The notes: a model not told the origin generated them from the sequence alone. Counted from the first letter of the stretch, positions 1-7,421 are shown. The stretch is DNA of 17,931 nt from Caryophanales bacterium UBA7581 (GCA_002477825.1 DLKT01000046.1:24536-42466), one strand, 5' to 3'. Numbers and translations are program-made.

Positions 1-234
1 CTTTTTATCCTTTCGTTATTTATGGTAAAAACCAAAATTGTAAATATTGATGGATATAATGTAGTAGCGTATTGCGGTTTCTTCAAAAATAGTTTAATTG
101 TTGAAAATAAGGTTATTGATTCATTCGTTCCAAGTTCCTTTCATGGTAATGATGTTTTTGCAAAATTACCTAATGGAAAGACAATTTTAGCAAAATTTTC
201 ATCAGGAACAGCAAGCGTTTGTGAATATAAATAG
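1..234 (+). CDS. 3' end of an unrecognised, possibly membrane-anchored protein (partial)
   Basis: The frame is open from base 1 to the TAG at 232-234. An ATG lies at 22, but it has no Shine-Dalgarno sequence, and the codons before it read as hydrophobic residues (L-F-I-L-S-L-F). I therefore infer that the window cuts a longer gene and that base 22 is an internal Met. What is visible is the end of a likely membrane helix, then about 68 residues of alternating hydrophobic and polar character ending in E-Y-K, consistent with a small beta-rich domain (for example around D-G-Y-N-V-V and L-P-N-G-K-T). I do not recognise the family and assign no function. A terminator follows about 110 bases downstream. 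Confidence 0.5.
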   Translation, partial: LFILSLFMVKTKIVNIDGYNVVAYCGFFKNSLIVENKVIDSFVPSSFHGNDVFAKLPNGKTILAKFSSGTASVCEYK

Positions 235-340
235 AGAAAAAATGTTGCTTAAAATATTAATCAAGGATATAAATAGAACATTCTTTATCTAAGTATGGAT
301 TTAAAGGAGAAATAGATAAAAGAATTTGTAATTTAACTTT

Positions 341-364
341 AAGAGCGTTTTTAACGCTCTTTTT
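341..364 (+). terminator. Rho-independent terminator
   Basis: Perfect 9-bp stem AAGAGCGTT/AACGCTCTT with a three-T loop, running into T residues. It probably ends the transcript of the partial gene at the window start. The bases between that gene and the hairpin (235-340) hold a purine-rich AAAGGAGA at 304-311 with no usable start codon behind it; I see no gene there. Confidence 0.85.
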
Positions 365-439
365 AGGTGATAGAAATATTTTAACCTTATGCTTTTACAA
401 TCAAAGAATAAAAAAGATTGAAAAAGAAATAATAAGATT

Positions 440-1147
440 ATGGAAATAAAAGAATCTTTATTTATTATCAAGCGAAAAGAATTTGTATTTTATGAATTAT
501 TATTGTTTCTCACGAGTGTTTTTTCTTTAACGCTTTTAACGCCACTTTTTATTTACATCAGTTACAAAAAGTATGCAGAATCAATGGTAATTGATGGGAA
601 AAGAGTAGTGTTTAAAGGAAAACTATATGAAATTTATTGGCGGTATTTGTTATGGCTTATTTTGACATCATTGATTATTACTATTTATCAAATTGCTTTA
701 AGCCGTATTTCCTCTTTTGTTCCTTCTTTTTTATTTCGTTTTTTATCTTCCACGTTATTAACCTTTTTAAGTTCTTTCTTTTTAAATATGACAACTCGAA
801 AATGGAAATATCGTTCGATGTACTTTTTAAATGAACAAGGTAAATCGTTATATAAAGGGAATCTATTTCATCTTGTTTTTTATCAAGCAATTATCCAAGT
901 GTTGAACATTATTTCTCTTGGTTTATTTTATTGGCCGATACAAGCACTTCGCTTCAGATATGAATATGAACATGTCATGATTTCGTCTTATGCATTTGAA
1001 GTTCATTTTCAAGTAAAAGAATCCGCTATTCGATGGTTAAAGAATTTATTTTTTCTTTTTATTACTTTTGGATTTTATGCAATATTCATGAAATTTGAAT
1101 CCATGAAACATAATATAGAAAATTTGCATATAAAAAGCCAAGCATAA
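440..1147 (+). CDS. Multi-pass membrane protein, DUF898 (YjgN)-like
   Basis: A 235-residue protein dominated by hydrophobic segments at about residues 17-40, 67-88, 92-114, 145-170 and 200-222. Two stretches resemble the repeated unit of DUF898/YjgN proteins: a short F-x-G-K/N-L motif before a membrane helix (F-K-G-K-L near residue 60; Y-K-G-N-L near 138), and a helix ending in G-x-F/Y followed by a basic, aromatic cytoplasmic loop. Family assignment is from pattern only; the function of DUF898 proteins is not established. The ribosome site is weak (A-rich, no clear GGAGG), so the start is less certain than for neighbouring genes. It is flanked by terminators on both sides and so is probably transcribed alone. 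Its stop codon lies inside the hairpin shared with the convergent hydrolase gene. Confidence 0.6.
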   Translation: MEIKESLFIIKRKEFVFYELLLFLTSVFSLTLLTPLFIYISYKKYAESMVIDGKRVVFKGKLYEIYWRYLLWLILTSLIITIYQIALSRISSFVPSFLFRFLSSTLLTFLSSFFLNMTTRKWKYRSMYFLNEQGKSLYKGNLFHLVFYQAIIQVLNIISLGLFYWPIQALRFRYEYEHVMISSYAFEVHFQVKESAIRWLKNLFFLFITFGFYAIFMKFESMKHNIENLHIKSQA

Positions 1148-1164
1148 CTGACTATACTTGGCTT
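1132..1164 (-). terminator. Terminator of the hydrolase gene, shared hairpin between convergent genes
   Basis: Stem AAGCCAAG (1135-1142) pairs with CTTGGCTT (1157-1164), extended after one mismatch by ATA/TAT. On the minus strand the stem runs into five T residues, so it works best for the minus-strand hydrolase. On the plus strand the trailing T-run is poor, so it would be a weaker stop for the membrane-protein gene. Confidence 0.75.
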
Positions 1165-1182
1165 ATCATAGAAATCACAGAA

Positions 1183-2094
1183 TTAGTTTTCTTTAAAGAA
1201 ATAAAGAATGTCCTCTAAAACTTTTTCATTGTTTAATTCGTTTAAAATCTCATGGCGGAAATGAGGGTATAAATGCATGGTTACATCTTGAATACCGGCA
1301 TTTCTGTACATTTTATAAAGACTTTCAACGCCTTTACCATAATGGCCGACAGGGTCTTCTTGTCCGGCAATTAAAAGAATAGGCAAATCATGAGGGACTT
1401 TAGCAACATTCTTTTTTAAATGAATTCGGTTTAGACCAGCCATGAATTCTTTATAGAAACCAGCCGTTGGAATGTAATTACATCTAAAGTCGTTTAAATA
1501 TTCTTGAATACTTTCTTCATTATGAGAAAGCCAATCGCAAGAAGTTTTGGCATCAGGCACTTTTTTGTTATAAGCTCCAAAAGTCAATTTGTGCATAGCT
1601 TTTGCTTGATAGGTGTCACGGTCATGGAATAAACAAGTGATGTTAGAAATAAAGGCGCCCATTTTTGCCGCCACTTGTTTTCCGCAAGAACCGCAGAGAA
1701 CGACTTTATCAATCATATTGCCGTATTCTTGAATAAATTCTTGAGTAACAAAAGAACCCATGGAGTGAGCAAAAACGTAAACAGGCTTTCCTAATTTTAC
1801 GACTTCCATTGCGTTAGCGTACACCATTTGAACAGCTTTTCTGAAGCCGTCTTTAGGCCAAACGCCCATATCTTCTGGTTTTTCAGTATTCATACCTTGA
1901 CCATAGTGATCGATGCAGTATACACCATAACCATGTTCGTTTAAAAAATGAGCGAATTCGTCATAGCGATAAGAAGCCTCGGCCATACCGGTAACTAAAA
2001 CTACGTTAGCGACACTGTTGGGAAGAGGCCAAGAATAGCCTTTTAAAATGGTATCTGAAGATACACGTACTTGATAGGGATGACCATATTTCAT
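1183..2094 (-). CDS. Alpha/beta hydrolase, monoacylglycerol lipase / serine aminopeptidase S33 type
   Basis: A 303-residue cytoplasmic protein with no signal peptide. Motifs fit the Hydrolase_4 family: an oxyanion-strand segment V-T-G-M-A-E-A-S-Y-R-Y (about 34-44), nucleophile elbow A-H-S-M-G with Ser111, acid Asp247 in G-Q-E-D-P, and catalytic His281 in F-R-H-E. The elbow has Ala where G-x-S-x-G is usual, and the common H-G before the oxyanion turn is T-G. Family members cleave ester bonds of monoacylglycerols or lysophospholipids; the substrate here is unknown. I chose the ATG at 2094 rather than a TTG at 2109 because GGAGG (2103-2107) sits 8 bases before the ATG, and the TTG would overlap that ribosome site. 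It is monocistronic and divergent from the NAD synthetase operon. Confidence 0.9.
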   Translation of the reverse strand: MKYGHPYQVRVSSDTILKGYSWPLPNSVANVVLVTGMAEASYRYDEFAHFLNEHGYGVYCIDHYGQGMNTEKPEDMGVWPKDGFRKAVQMVYANAMEVVKLGKPVYVFAHSMGSFVTQEFIQEYGNMIDKVVLCGSCGKQVAAKMGAFISNITCLFHDRDTYQAKAMHKLTFGAYNKKVPDAKTSCDWLSHNEESIQEYLNDFRCNYIPTAGFYKEFMAGLNRIHLKKNVAKVPHDLPILLIAGQEDPVGHYGKGVESLYKMYRNAGIQDVTMHLYPHFRHEILNELNNEKVLEDILYFFKEN

Positions 2095-2124
2095 GTGATT
2101 TTCCTCCAAAATATTTACTTTATT

Positions 2125-2130
2125 ATTTTA
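2125..2130 (-). promoter_or_regulatory. Probable -10 box of the hydrolase promoter
   Basis: Reading the minus strand, TGGTAAAAT forms an extended -10 element (TG, one base, TAAAAT) about 31 bases before the ATG. No good -35 hexamer is visible, which extended -10 promoters tolerate. Confidence 0.4.
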
Positions 2131-2218
2131 CCATAAAGCCTACAAAGTTGATACGAACTTTCTATAGAAAATAAAATAAAAAAAGAAAAGTAAAAGCCTT
2201 TTTTCTAACTTTTAAGTG

Positions 2219-2227
2219 TGGTATACT
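2219..2227 (+). promoter_or_regulatory. Extended -10 promoter of the nadE operon
   Basis: TG-G-TATACT matches an extended -10 element (TG at 2219-2220, hexamer 2222-2227). Transcription would start near 2233-2235, giving a leader of about 40 bases before the ATG at 2274. I see no convincing -35 hexamer. Confidence 0.6.
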
Positions 2228-2231
2228 TTTC

Positions 2232-2239
2232 TTGTACAA
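2232..2239 (+). promoter_or_regulatory. Candidate operator TTGTACAA at the nadE transcription start
   Basis: This 8-bp perfect palindrome covers the predicted +1 position. Its core TGTACA is the hexamer known from the E. coli yefM-yoeB operator, which the YefM antitoxin binds. The first gene of this operon carries a Phd/YefM-like N-terminal domain, so an autoregulatory site is plausible. TGTACA also occurs by chance elsewhere in the window, so position and partner are the argument, not rarity. Confidence 0.4.
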
Positions 2240-2273
2240 AATTATGACTTAATTATGTTAAAAGGAGCAAAAA

Positions 2274-4397
2274 ATGAAAAAGATTAGACCGATTACAGAT
2301 TTAAGGAAAACCAACACTTTATCCGATGATGCCCATAGCATACAAGAACCAATCTTTATCACAAAAAATGGCTATAGTGATTTAGTGGTAATGTCCCATG
2401 AGCTTTATGAAACTATGTGTGAAAAAGGAATGCCATCTTCTAAAAAAATAAGTGAAGATTGGCCGCTTCTTAAAGATTCATCTAAAGAAAATATGGGCTT
2501 TGTGAAAGTGGCGTGCGCAACGATTGATGTACAAGTTGCTAATCCAATTTATAATAGTGAAAGAGTAATTGAAAAAGTAAAAGAATGTGCATTACAAAAT
2601 GTTCATCTTTTAGTTTTTCCTGAACTCTGTATGAGTGGTTATACTTGCCAAGATTTATTTTTACAAGATACTCTTTTAAAAGGTGTAGAAAAAGGAATTC
2701 AACACATCTTAGAAGAGACCAAAGAAATCCCTATGGTCTTTATGGTAGGAGCGCCAGTTTTAGTCGATGATAAATGCTATAACTGTGCAGTAGTTATGTT
2801 AAAAGGAAAAATTTTAGGTATTGTACCTAAAACCTATTTACCTAACTATAATGAATTTTATGAAGTACGTCACTTCTATAAAGCACCTTCTATAAACCAA
2901 TACATTACATATTTAGATCAATATGTGCCTTTTGGTAATCGACTTTTATTCCGTAATAGTGCTTATAAAAATTGGGTGATGGGAATAGAAATCTGTGAAG
3001 ATTTATGGGTGCCGAATCCACCATCGACATATCATGCCTTAGGAGGCGCTACGATACTTTGTAATTTAAGCGCTTCTAATGAAATCGTGGGAAAGAAAGA
3101 ATACCGAGAAATGCTGGTTAATGCCACTTCTGCACGGTTGGTAGCGGGTTATTTATATTGTTCAAGTGGAAATGGAGAATCAACAACCGATTTAGTTTTC
3201 TCAGGCGCTAATATCATAGCAGAAAATGGATCAATTCTTAAAAAAGCAACTTTATTTAAGAATGAAACAATTATTAGTGAAATCGATGTTGAAAAAATGG
3301 TGTTAGAACGTCAAAAAATGACATCTTATGAAGCAACCAATAGAGAAGGTTATACCTTAATCTCTTTTGATTTACCATTAGAAAAAGTTGAATTAACACG
3401 TTTTGTTTCGCCCACACCTTTTATTCCTCATGATGAAAAAGAAAGATATGAAAGAGTTAAATCCATTTTAAAACTTCAAGTGATGGGCCTTTTAAAAAGA
3501 GTGGAACATACGAATGCTTCTACTTTAGTTATTGGTCTTTCCGGTGGCTTAGATTCCACTTTAGCCCTTTTAGTAGCGGTAGAAACAATGAAAGAATTAA
3601 AACGAAATTTAAAAGATATTCATTGTATTACTATGCCTTGTTTTGGTACGAGCGAAAGAACGAAAAGAAATGCGCATGATTTAGCATCTTCTTTAGGCGT
3701 AACACTTTTAGAAATTAATATCACTGAATCAGTTACGCAACACTTAAAAGATATTGGTCATGATTTAGATACGCATGATGTTACCTTTGAAAACGCCCAA
3801 GCGCGAGAAAGAACCCAAGTCTTAATGGACTACGCAAATAAAACTGGCGGCTTAGTGGTGGGAACGGGCGACTTAAGTGAACTTGCTTTAGGTTGGGCTA
3901 CTTATAACGGGGATCATATGTCCAATTATGGCGTGAACGCTTCGATTCCTAAAACTTTAGTCAAACATATCGTCTATCATTATGCTAAACATCATGCGAA
4001 TGTTGAAAAAACGCTTTTAGATATTTTAGACACGCCAGTTTCTCCGGAACTTTTACCTTTAAAAGAAGGACAAATTGCGCAAAAAACGGAAGAAATCATT
4101 GGTCCTTATGAACTTCATGATTTCTATTTATATCATTTATTAAGAAATCATTTTTCCATTAAGAAAATTTATTTCTTGGCCAAAGTAGCGTTTAAAGATT
4201 ATTATGATAACGCTACGATAAAGAAATGGTTAAGAATCTTTATCCGCCGTTTCTTTATGCAACAATTTAAAAGAAGCTGTCTTCCTGATGGTGTAAAAGT
4301 TGGCTCCGTTTCTTTATCTCCTCGAGGGGATTTAAGAATGCCAAGTGATGCAACTGTAGAAGTATGGTTAAAAGAATTAGATGAATGTGAGGATTAA
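2274..4397 (+). CDS. nadE: Glutamine-dependent NAD+ synthetase with an N-terminal Phd/YefM antitoxin-like domain
   Basis: A 707-residue protein catalysing the last step of NAD+ synthesis, amidation of deamido-NAD+ using ammonia from glutamine. The synthetase begins near residue 74. Residues 75-370 form a CN-hydrolase glutaminase with the Glu117 (F-P-E-L), Lys186 (V-P-K-T) and Cys241 (E-I-C-E-D) triad. Residues 390-700 form the ATP-pyrophosphatase synthetase with P-loop S-G-G-L-D-S-T (423-429) and T-G-D-L-S-E (531-536). The first 48 residues are extra: they start I-R-P-I-T-D-L and carry F-I-T-K-N-G-Y-S-D-L-V-V-M, the signature of Phd/YefM antitoxins, joined by a charged linker (49-73). The start is well supported: AAAGGAG ends 6 bases before the ATG, whereas Met74 has no ribosome site. 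No toxin gene is nearby. It leads an operon with nudF and an ABC exporter. Confidence 0.95.
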   Translation: MKKIRPITDLRKTNTLSDDAHSIQEPIFITKNGYSDLVVMSHELYETMCEKGMPSSKKISEDWPLLKDSSKENMGFVKVACATIDVQVANPIYNSERVIEKVKECALQNVHLLVFPELCMSGYTCQDLFLQDTLLKGVEKGIQHILEETKEIPMVFMVGAPVLVDDKCYNCAVVMLKGKILGIVPKTYLPNYNEFYEVRHFYKAPSINQYITYLDQYVPFGNRLLFRNSAYKNWVMGIEICEDLWVPNPPSTYHALGGATILCNLSASNEIVGKKEYREMLVNATSARLVAGYLYCSSGNGESTTDLVFSGANIIAENGSILKKATLFKNETIISEIDVEKMVLERQKMTSYEATNREGYTLISFDLPLEKVELTRFVSPTPFIPHDEKERYERVKSILKLQVMGLLKRVEHTNASTLVIGLSGGLDSTLALLVAVETMKELKRNLKDIHCITMPCFGTSERTKRNAHDLASSLGVTLLEINITESVTQHLKDIGHDLDTHDVTFENAQARERTQVLMDYANKTGGLVVGTGDLSELALGWATYNGDHMSNYGVNASIPKTLVKHIVYHYAKHHANVEKTLLDILDTPVSPELLPLKEGQIAQKTEEIIGPYELHDFYLYHLLRNHFSIKKIYFLAKVAFKDYYDNATIKKWLRIFIRRFFMQQFKRSCLPDGVKVGSVSLSPRGDLRMPSDATVEVWLKELDECED

Positions 4398-4402
4398 AAA
4401 CG

Positions 4403-4942
4403 ATGAAATTAAAAGAAGAAAAAGTCTCAGCAACCTATCCTTATCAAGGAAGAATTTTAAAAGTAGAAGAAGCAAAAGTTTGTTGTCCTAATGGAAATAT
4501 TGATTCTAGAGAAGTGATTCGTCATAATCCAGCTGCAGCGATTTTAGCTTTAACGAGTGACGGAAAATTTATTTTAGAAAAACAATATCGTTATGCTTAT
4601 GATGAAATTCTTTATGAAATTCCTGCGGGTAAACAAGATGAAAATGAAGATCCGATTCAAATTGCACTTCGCGAATTAGAAGAAGAAACAGGCTTTTATG
4701 CTCATCACATGGAATGCTTAGGAAAAATGTATCCCTCTTGTGGTTACACCGATGAAATTATTTATCTTTACTTTGCTACGGAATTAGAAAAGAAAGAAAA
4801 ACATTGGGATGAAAATGAATTTTTAGAATTAGAATATGTAACATTAGAAGAAATGAAACAAATGATTTTAAATGGTACGATTGTTGACGCTAAAACCGTT
4901 TGTGCTTTGGAATTATATCTTTTAAGAGGTAATAAACAATGA
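4403..4942 (+). CDS. nudF: Nudix hydrolase, ADP-ribose pyrophosphatase
   Basis: A 179-residue cytoplasmic Nudix enzyme that most likely splits ADP-ribose into AMP and ribose 5-phosphate. A complete Nudix box spans residues 76-98 (G-x5-E-x7-R-E-L-x-E-E-x-G-F); its glutamates bind the catalytic metal. The upstream segment R-Y-A-Y-D-E-I-L-Y-E-I-P-A-G is typical of the ADP-ribose branch rather than the MutT or Ap4A branches. It starts 5 bases after nadE, using GAGG (4389-4392) inside the end of nadE, and its TGA stop overlaps the next ATG (ATGA). Pairing with NAD synthetase makes sense: one gene makes NAD+, the other clears the ADP-ribose formed when NAD+ is broken down. Confidence 0.9.
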   Translation: MKLKEEKVSATYPYQGRILKVEEAKVCCPNGNIDSREVIRHNPAAAILALTSDGKFILEKQYRYAYDEILYEIPAGKQDENEDPIQIALRELEEETGFYAHHMECLGKMYPSCGYTDEIIYLYFATELEKKEKHWDENEFLELEYVTLEEMKQMILNGTIVDAKTVCALELYLLRGNKQ

Positions 4943-6669
4943 TTCGGCGGTTTGCTCCTTATTATAAACCTCATATCAAACTATTCTTACTTGATATTAC
5001 CTGCGCTTTTTTAATTGCAGTGTGTAATCTTGTATATCCTTTTATTACCAAAGAGATTATTAATATTTATGTTCCACAAAGAGAACTCAATATGATTTTA
5101 ATTTGGGGTGGTGTTCTCCTTGCCATTTATATTGTTAAGGCATTGCTCAATTATGTCTTAACTTATTGGGGACATATGGTAGGTGTAAAAATTCAAGCGG
5201 ATATGCGTAGAGATTTATTTCAAAAATTACAACGCTTACCATTTACTTTCTTTGATAAGAATCGAACTGGACATATTACATCTCGAGTAATTAACGATTT
5301 AATGGATATTAGTGAAGTGGCTCACCATGGTCCTGAAGATATCTTTTTGTCTTTGATTACCATGATTGGCTCCTTCATTGTATTAGCCACAATCAACTGG
5401 AAATTATCTTTGATTGTTTTTGCGGTAATTCCTTTTATTATCATATTTACAGCGAAGACAAGAGTGAACCAAAGAAAAGCCTTCCGATTAATGCGTATTA
5501 AAACAGGTGAGATTAATGCTGAAGTAGAATCTTCTATTGAAGGTATTCGAGTTGCAAAAGCCTATGTACAAGAAGAGCATGAACTAGAAAAATTCCAAGC
5601 GTCTAGCATTCGTTTTCAAGAAGCTAGAGCACAAGCTTATAAAGAAATGGGAATTTTCCATTCAGGTATGCAGTTTTTTGCCGATATACTTTATTTAATC
5701 GTCTTAGTAGCGGGTGGCTATTTCTTCTATAAAGGCTATATTGATGATGGTGAATTTGCCGCTTATATTATTTATATTATGATGTTAATTAACCCGATTC
5801 GTACGTTAGTGAACACATATGAACAAATTCAAAATGGTATGAGCGGATTTGCACGCTTTTTAGAAGTGATGGATATGAAAGAAGAACCACAACCGAGTAA
5901 AGAACAAGAAAAAACTTTAGATGGCTTTCATGATCGTATTTCTTTTGAAGATGTAAGTTTCACTTATCAACAAGAAGAAACAGAGAAAGATTATGTTTTA
6001 TCCCATTTATCTTTTGATATTGAAAAAGGTAAAGTCATCGCTTTAGTGGGTCCTTCCGGTGGAGGAAAAACAACAATCTGCCACTTAATTCCACGCTTTT
6101 ATGAAATTGATGATGGAAAAATTACTATCGATGGCATTGATATTCGAGATATAACCACGCAGAACCTACGTAAAAGAATCGGTATCGTAGCGCAAGATGT
6201 ATTCTTGTTTCCAGGTTCTATTTTAGAAAATATTGCTTATGGAAATGAAAAAGCCAGTAAAGAAGAAATTATGGATGCCGCTAAAAAAGCCAATATTCAT
6301 GAATTCATTATGGCGTTAGATAAAGGCTATGATACAGAAGTTGGAGAGCGGGGTGTCATGCTATCTGGTGGACAGAAACAAAGAATTTCTATTGCTAGAG
6401 CATTTTTAAAAAATCCTGATATTTTAATTCTAGATGAAGCCACTTCTGCTTTAGATAACATGACGGAAATGCAAATTCAAAATGCTTTATATCAACTGCA
6501 AAAAGGAAGAACAACCATTGTGGTTGCACACCGCTTGTCTACCGTAAAGAATGCAGATGAAATTATCGTTTTAACAGAAAATGGTATCGTTGAAAAAGGA
6601 ACGCATGAAGAACTAATTGCAAAAAATGGAATTTATGCAGAACTTTATCAATATCAATTTAAAGAGTAA
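4939..6669 (+). CDS. ABC transporter, fused permease and ATPase (exporter type)
   Basis: A 576-residue half-transporter of the MsbA/BmrA/LmrA type, expected to work as a dimer in the membrane. Six membrane segments fall within residues 15-290, with the coupling-helix region near 108-120. The nucleotide-binding domain has Walker A G-P-S-G-G-G-K-T (371-378), Q-loop Gln419, signature L-S-G-G-Q (475-479), Walker B I-L-I-L-D-E (495-500) and switch His531, all intact. The substrate cannot be read from sequence; lipids, drugs and peptides are all possible. It overlaps nudF by 4 bases (ATGA), so translation is probably coupled, and it ends the operon. There is no partner half-transporter, which favours a homodimer. 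Whether export relates to NAD metabolism is unknown; co-transcription is the only link. Confidence 0.93.
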   Translation: MIRRFAPYYKPHIKLFLLDITCAFLIAVCNLVYPFITKEIINIYVPQRELNMILIWGGVLLAIYIVKALLNYVLTYWGHMVGVKIQADMRRDLFQKLQRLPFTFFDKNRTGHITSRVINDLMDISEVAHHGPEDIFLSLITMIGSFIVLATINWKLSLIVFAVIPFIIIFTAKTRVNQRKAFRLMRIKTGEINAEVESSIEGIRVAKAYVQEEHELEKFQASSIRFQEARAQAYKEMGIFHSGMQFFADILYLIVLVAGGYFFYKGYIDDGEFAAYIIYIMMLINPIRTLVNTYEQIQNGMSGFARFLEVMDMKEEPQPSKEQEKTLDGFHDRISFEDVSFTYQQEETEKDYVLSHLSFDIEKGKVIALVGPSGGGKTTICHLIPRFYEIDDGKITIDGIDIRDITTQNLRKRIGIVAQDVFLFPGSILENIAYGNEKASKEEIMDAAKKANIHEFIMALDKGYDTEVGERGVMLSGGQKQRISIARAFLKNPDILILDEATSALDNMTEMQIQNALYQLQKGRTTIVVAHRLSTVKNADEIIVLTENGIVEKGTHEELIAKNGIYAELYQYQFKE

Positions 6670-6704
6670 AAAGGCGCAAATGCGTCTTTTTTTGCGCTTT
6701 TTTT
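6668..6704 (+). terminator. Terminator of the nadE operon, two overlapping hairpins
   Basis: The first hairpin (6668-6691) pairs AAAAAGGCGCA with TGCGTCTTTTT (one G-T pair). A second, mutually exclusive one pairs GCGCAAA (6674-6680) with TTTGCGC (6691-6697) and runs into seven T (6698-6704). Either could end transcription. It insulates the downstream surface operon from read-through, so that operon depends on its own promoter. Confidence 0.85.
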
Positions 6705-6735
6705 GCAAAATTAGTCAGTTTTTTCTTGAAAAGCC

Positions 6736-6766
6736 TTGACAAAAAAGTACGGGGGGGGGGTATGCT
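6736..6766 (+). promoter_or_regulatory. Poly-G phase-variable-type promoter of the SipW surface operon
   Basis: A consensus -35 TTGACA (6736-6741) and -10 TATGCT (6761-6766) are separated by 19 bp. The last ten of these are an uninterrupted G tract (6751-6760) abutting the -10. Loss of two G would restore the optimal 17-bp spacer. G/C homopolymers of this length slip in replication, and spacer-length switching by this means is known at porA in Neisseria meningitidis. Predicted start is near 6773, leaving a leader of about 146 bases. As read, the spacing suggests weak or off expression, but this is inference. Confidence 0.85.
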
Positions 6767-6775
6767 TTTATCGAG

Positions 6776-6801
6776 ATATTGAATAATGCTCAATTCAATA
6801 T
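6776..6801 (+). repeat. Inverted repeat in the first bases of the surface-operon leader
   Basis: ATATTGAAT (6776-6784) and ATTCAATAT (6793-6801) are perfect 9-bp complements around an 8-base loop. It starts within a few bases of the predicted transcription start. It could be a repressor operator at +4 to +29 or a 5' stem-loop protecting the mRNA. There is no T-run after it, so it is not a terminator. The rest of the leader (6802-6904) is A-rich with no clear structure. Confidence 0.6.
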
Positions 6802-6904
6802 ACTTTTTTAAACAAAAAACCTTCATAAAAGAAGAAAAACAAAAAAGTTGTATTCAAAAATTACACACAAGAGAGATTGCAAAGATTATCTAAAAATTTT
6901 TGAT

Positions 6905-6910
6905 GGGGGG
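6905..6910 (+). promoter_or_regulatory. G-run used as ribosome binding site
   Basis: Six consecutive G sit 8 bases before the ATG at 6919, where a GGAGG would be expected. Similar G-run sites precede other genes of this surface region (GGGG at 8221-8224, GGGGG at 8913-8917 and at 11489-11493), unlike the AAAGGAG or GGAGG sites of the housekeeping genes in the window. Confidence 0.5.
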
Positions 6911-6918
6911 ATGAACAT

Positions 6919-7416
6919 ATGAGCACGAATCAAAAAATCAAATATGTTTTAACCATAATGTGTGTCTTATTAGCAGTAATTGGTGTTACTGTATATTTTA
7001 ATATTCCCAAAGAAAATGAATTACAAGATAATGTTACTTTAAAGATAAATGAAGAAACGACCAAAACATTAAAAGCCAAAATTACAAATATTTACCCAGG
7101 AAGTAGTCATAGTTATACGATTCAACTAGAAGCAAAGAATATTAAAAACTTGAATGTGTACCTTACATTTCGAGATAATAGCGATAAAGAGAATCAATTA
7201 AAGAATTATATTGATGTCAAAATAGAAAGTAACCAAAAAGTAATAGAGAGAACATTAAAAGATCTTTTAGAAAATAAAGAAACATATAGTCTTGGAATGA
7301 ATACAAACCAAATCGTCATAACATATAGCATGTCAGAAGACGTAGGAAATGAAGCAAAAGGGACGGAAGCAATTTTTTATATTGATCTAAAAGCGAAAGC
7401 TCTAGAGACGAGGTAA
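6919..7416 (+). CDS. Small membrane-anchored extracellular protein of the SipW operon
   Basis: A 165-residue protein with one N-terminal membrane helix (about 8-27) and an outside domain rich in alternating hydrophobic residues. The segment I-Y-P-G-S-S-H-S-Y-T-I-Q-L (58-70), followed later by V-Y-L-T-F, resembles the P-G-D-S/Y-T-V-x-V strand of TasA/camelysin-like beta-sandwich domains. The T-Y-A-L-W/F cleavage motif of the two later proteins is absent, so it probably stays membrane-anchored. It opens the operon immediately before the signal peptidase, the place TapA has in Bacillus tapA-sipW-tasA, but I see no sequence basis for calling it TapA. A role as anchor or assembly factor for the secreted proteins is inference. 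Confidence 0.75.
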   Translation: MSTNQKIKYVLTIMCVLLAVIGVTVYFNIPKENELQDNVTLKINEETTKTLKAKITNIYPGSSHSYTIQLEAKNIKNLNVYLTFRDNSDKENQLKNYIDVKIESNQKVIERTLKDLLENKETYSLGMNTNQIVITYSMSEDVGNEAKGTEAIFYIDLKAKALETR

Positions 7417-7421
7417 AAAGG

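Noticed and set aside
304..340. AAAGGAGA followed by a short stretch, possible small gene
   Set aside because: No start codon with a sustained frame before the terminator at 341.
2095..2109. TTG start extending the alpha/beta hydrolase by five residues
   Set aside because: The TTG overlaps the GGAGG ribosome site that serves the ATG at 2094.
2240..2273. Toxin partner (YoeB/RelE/Doc) for the antitoxin-like domain
   Set aside because: No reading frame with a toxin-like protein before, after or within the NAD synthetase region.
6751..6760. G tract as part of a site-specific inversion or recombination site
   Set aside because: No inverted repeats flank either poly-G promoter and no recombinase gene is present in the window.
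6774..6918. Long leader of the SipW operon as a riboswitch
   Set aside because: Apart from the 9-bp inverted repeat it is unstructured A-rich sequence, with no terminator/antiterminator pair or known aptamer features.
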